The translations under genes and the position numbers were made by a program. Source: CAYPAV01 sp964408805 (GTDB lineage Bacteria; Pseudomonadota; Alphaproteobacteria; UBA8366). Taken from it: a stretch of DNA of 64,000 nucleotides. The notes under the pieces are model-generated. The model saw only the letters and a program-made list of their open reading frames with translations. It ran no database searches and was not told the origin of the DNA. This document shows positions 63,141 through 64,000 of the stretch, in pieces. Where the stretch lies: assembly GCA_964408805.1 (NCBI GenBank), contig CAYPAV010000002.1, positions 344,878-408,877 of the forward strand. Reading direction: 5' to 3'. Within the stretch, counting starts at the first letter, position 1, and each line of letters starts with the position of its first letter.

Positions 63141-63194
63141 TCAACACCCTTTGTATTTCTTACGGATGCATTCACGGGCAAGTTTCTGTGCGGT
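63141..63194 (-). pseudogene. C-terminal remnant of a Sel1-repeat protein
   Basis: Minus-strand frame TAQKLARECIRKKYKGC then stop, which has the basic, cysteine-bearing C-terminus common in proteobacterial secreted Sel1-repeat proteins. It has no start or body of its own; the N-terminal piece lies on the far side of a 20-bp direct-repeat-bounded segment at 63781-63948. Confidence 0.6.
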
Positions 63195-63213
63195 GGGTTA
63201 AATCCTTATAAAA
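63194..63213. repeat. 20-bp direct repeat, left copy
   Basis: TGGGTTAAATCCTTATAAAA. An identical copy in the same orientation lies at 63777-63796. The left copy directly abuts the Sel1 C-terminal remnant. Confidence 0.9.
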
Positions 63214-63323
63214 TACTTCTGAGTGTATGATTTTTCATAAATATAATCAAAATTTGACACTGTGTTTTTATCATGACACCGTTCATATGGTGCAAACACA
63301 ACAGAGATGAAAGAGGTGGAAAT

Positions 63324-63584
63324 ATGTTGTTTATGGTAACTCATACGCACGATTATCAAACTTGCGGCGCCCATCAACCAGAAATCTCAGGAAAATTACG
63401 AGAACTGACAAAAAATAAACCAGAAAATAGGATCAAATTTGTGAGTGCTTACGGCAATCGATTGGTTCACAAGATATTTATGGTTATAGAGGCGGATAGC
63501 ATGGAAGATATTGATGCCCATTTCGATCCAGTTTTAGAAATCGGTAACTATGATATTATCCCAATCATGAAGAGAGAGGTATAG
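63324..63584 (+). CDS. Small ferredoxin-fold-like protein (DUF3303-like?)
   Basis: An 86-residue protein from the ATG at 63324, preceded by AGAGGTGG; an upstream in-frame ATG at 63273 lacks a ribosome site. MLFMVTHTHDYQTCGAHQPE, RIKFVSAYGNRLVHKIFMVIEADSMEDIDAHFDPVLEIGNYDIIPI follow the strand-helix-strand pattern of dimeric alpha/beta-barrel or DUF3303-type proteins. The codon use is AT-rich and unlike the rest of the window, so it was probably acquired. Function unknown. Confidence 0.6.
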   Translation: MLFMVTHTHDYQTCGAHQPEISGKLRELTKNKPENRIKFVSAYGNRLVHKIFMVIEADSMEDIDAHFDPVLEIGNYDIIPIMKREV

Positions 63585-63624
63585 TTGTACTTAAATTTTT
63601 GATAATACAATATTATTGATGTTA

Positions 63625-63636
63625 CCCAACGTTGGG
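63625..63636. repeat. Perfect 12-bp palindrome
   Basis: CCCAACGTTGGG, 41 bases past the stop of the small protein gene and flanked by TGATG and CATCA. It could be a terminator stem without loop or a protein-binding site. Confidence 0.6.
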
Positions 63637-63673
63637 ATCATCAGATTTGATTGATAACATTGAGAGGTTACTG

Positions 63674-63699
63674 CTGTCGCATCGAATAAGAAGCGACAG
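63674..63699. repeat. Stem-loop with 7-bp arms
   Basis: CTGTCGC and GCGACAG separated by 12 bases. Confidence 0.55.
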
Positions 63700-63724
63700 A
63701 TGCCTCAGCGTGTCTCTATGAATC

Positions 63725-63744
63725 TCATTTCTAATTAGAAATGA
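63725..63744. repeat. Perfect 20-bp palindrome
   Basis: TCATTTCTAATTAGAAATGA, a 10+10 perfect palindrome with no loop, 33 bases before the right direct repeat. Confidence 0.8.
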
Positions 63745-63776
63745 AACCTATCAGGTGCCATATGCGTGATCGTTAT

Positions 63777-63796
63777 TGGGTTAAATCCTTATAAAA
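63777..63796. repeat. 20-bp direct repeat, right copy
   Basis: Identical to 63194-63213. On the minus strand it is the point where the Sel1 N-terminal frame leaves family sequence and soon reaches a stop (TAA at 63783-63781). Confidence 0.9.
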
Positions 63797-63948
63797 GTCC
63801 TTTGGGCACCAGCATCCCCCTGTTTCGCAAGGGGCATCCATTCACGCAGAGCAGTTGCGTAATCACCACTCTCGTATGCGGTGACACCCTTTTGGAAATC
63901 AGCACTCTCACTCACCCCGACACTTCCAAGAAGCACGGCAAGGGTCAT
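63781..63948 (-). pseudogene. N-terminal remnant of a Sel1-repeat protein
   Basis: The ATG at 63948 has a GGGGG-type ribosome site about 9 bases upstream. The frame gives MTLAVLLGSVGVSESADFQK, then GVTAYESGDYATALREWMPLAKQGDAGAQ, the common start of proteobacterial secreted Sel1-repeat proteins, with a short signal-like hydrophobic N-terminus. After GDAGAQ family sequence stops at the 20-bp repeat and TAA follows five codons later. The matching C-terminus is at 63141-63194. An upstream in-frame TAG excludes a longer start in this frame. Confidence 0.65.
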
Positions 63949-64000
63949 GACCTAGCCCCCTTAACCGGATCCACGGTGTGAGTTAGAGAGAGCGTCATCT

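Larger units (their letters stand above)
63214..63776. mobile_element. 563-bp segment inserted in a Sel1 gene
   Basis: The segment lies between the two 20-bp direct repeats and separates the N-terminal and C-terminal pieces of one Sel1-type gene. It carries one plus-strand gene (63324-63584) and three inverted repeats in its right part. Its ends are not inverted repeats of each other and there is no transposase, so it is either a non-autonomous element, a cassette or a recombination scar. Confidence 0.5.

Noticed and set aside
63195..63796. Integron gene cassette with attC (GTTAAAT fits GTTRRRY in both direct repeats)
   Set aside because: The only RYYYAAC partner (ACCCAAC at 63624) lies about 160 bases from the right core, too far for usual attC sites, and its sequence does not pair well with GTTAAAT. 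No integrase gene is seen.

Overview
The window reads as a GC-rich chromosomal segment of a heterotrophic alphaproteobacterium, probably a marine or aquatic Rhodospirillales-like lineage (inference). The basis is gene order and family content: hemC-hemD-COG4223-hemY, tsaD-gpsA-EVE protein, a DUF1674 gene beside rsmB, rpe-heparinase-like protein, purH, a 1.6-kilo-residue NAD-glutamate dehydrogenase, and MlaC. I found no tRNA, rRNA or CRISPR array.

Layout. 1-7.2 kb: MlaC, a D-glutamate cyclase-like protein, a haem-oxygenase-like metal oxidase, and an operon of two tandem Pht5/PBP-fold paralogues with a TauD-type dioxygenase, then gdhA. 7.2-19 kb: a second TauD gene, an envelope group (Lys-rich secreted peptide, AsmA-like protein, OmpA lipoprotein), an orphan family-5 solute-binding protein beside a third TauD gene, an SDR epimerase, hyuB-hyuA and a DUF4126 membrane protein. 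19-31 kb: a small XRE regulator with its own inverted-repeat boxes, the haem operon, tsaD-gpsA, a Rieske protein, creatininase and acetyl-CoA synthetase. 31-49 kb: a frameshifted nuclease, DUF1674, rsmB, rpe, heparinase-like gene, then an exopolysaccharide island (nucleotide-sugar dehydrogenase, EPS-type winged-helix regulator, RfaH-like antiterminator, FlaA1/WbpM-like dehydratase) carrying a phage-scaffold-like gene and its partial duplicate, then purH and NAD-GDH. 49-62.4 kb: a CoxM-S-L type molybdenum hydroxylase, PilZ, two further nuclease-family genes, a variant M19 dipeptidase, and a catabolic cluster (MetE-like, deacetylase, fourth TauD, NMT1-like, acyl-CoA dehydrogenase, flavin monooxygenase). 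62.4-64 kb: sparse, and AT-rich from about 63 kb; here a Sel1-repeat gene is split by a short segment bounded by 20-bp direct repeats.

How the genes work together. Most accessory genes look like small-molecule catabolism: alpha-ketoglutarate dioxygenases repeatedly sit beside solitary periplasmic-binding-fold proteins with no permease or ATPase, and amide or ring-opening enzymes (HyuAB, creatininase, M19, molybdenum hydroxylase, flavin monooxygenase) suggest use of nitrogenous or organosulfur compounds. Two glutamate dehydrogenases, a D-glutamate cyclase-like protein and oxoprolinase-family HyuAB give a glutamate/ammonia theme. The best candidates for undescribed biology are the operator array controlling the EPS regulator, the duplicated scaffold-like module with a chimeric Sel1-type ORF, the interrupted Sel1 gene at the right end, and the TauD plus orphan-PBP pairings.
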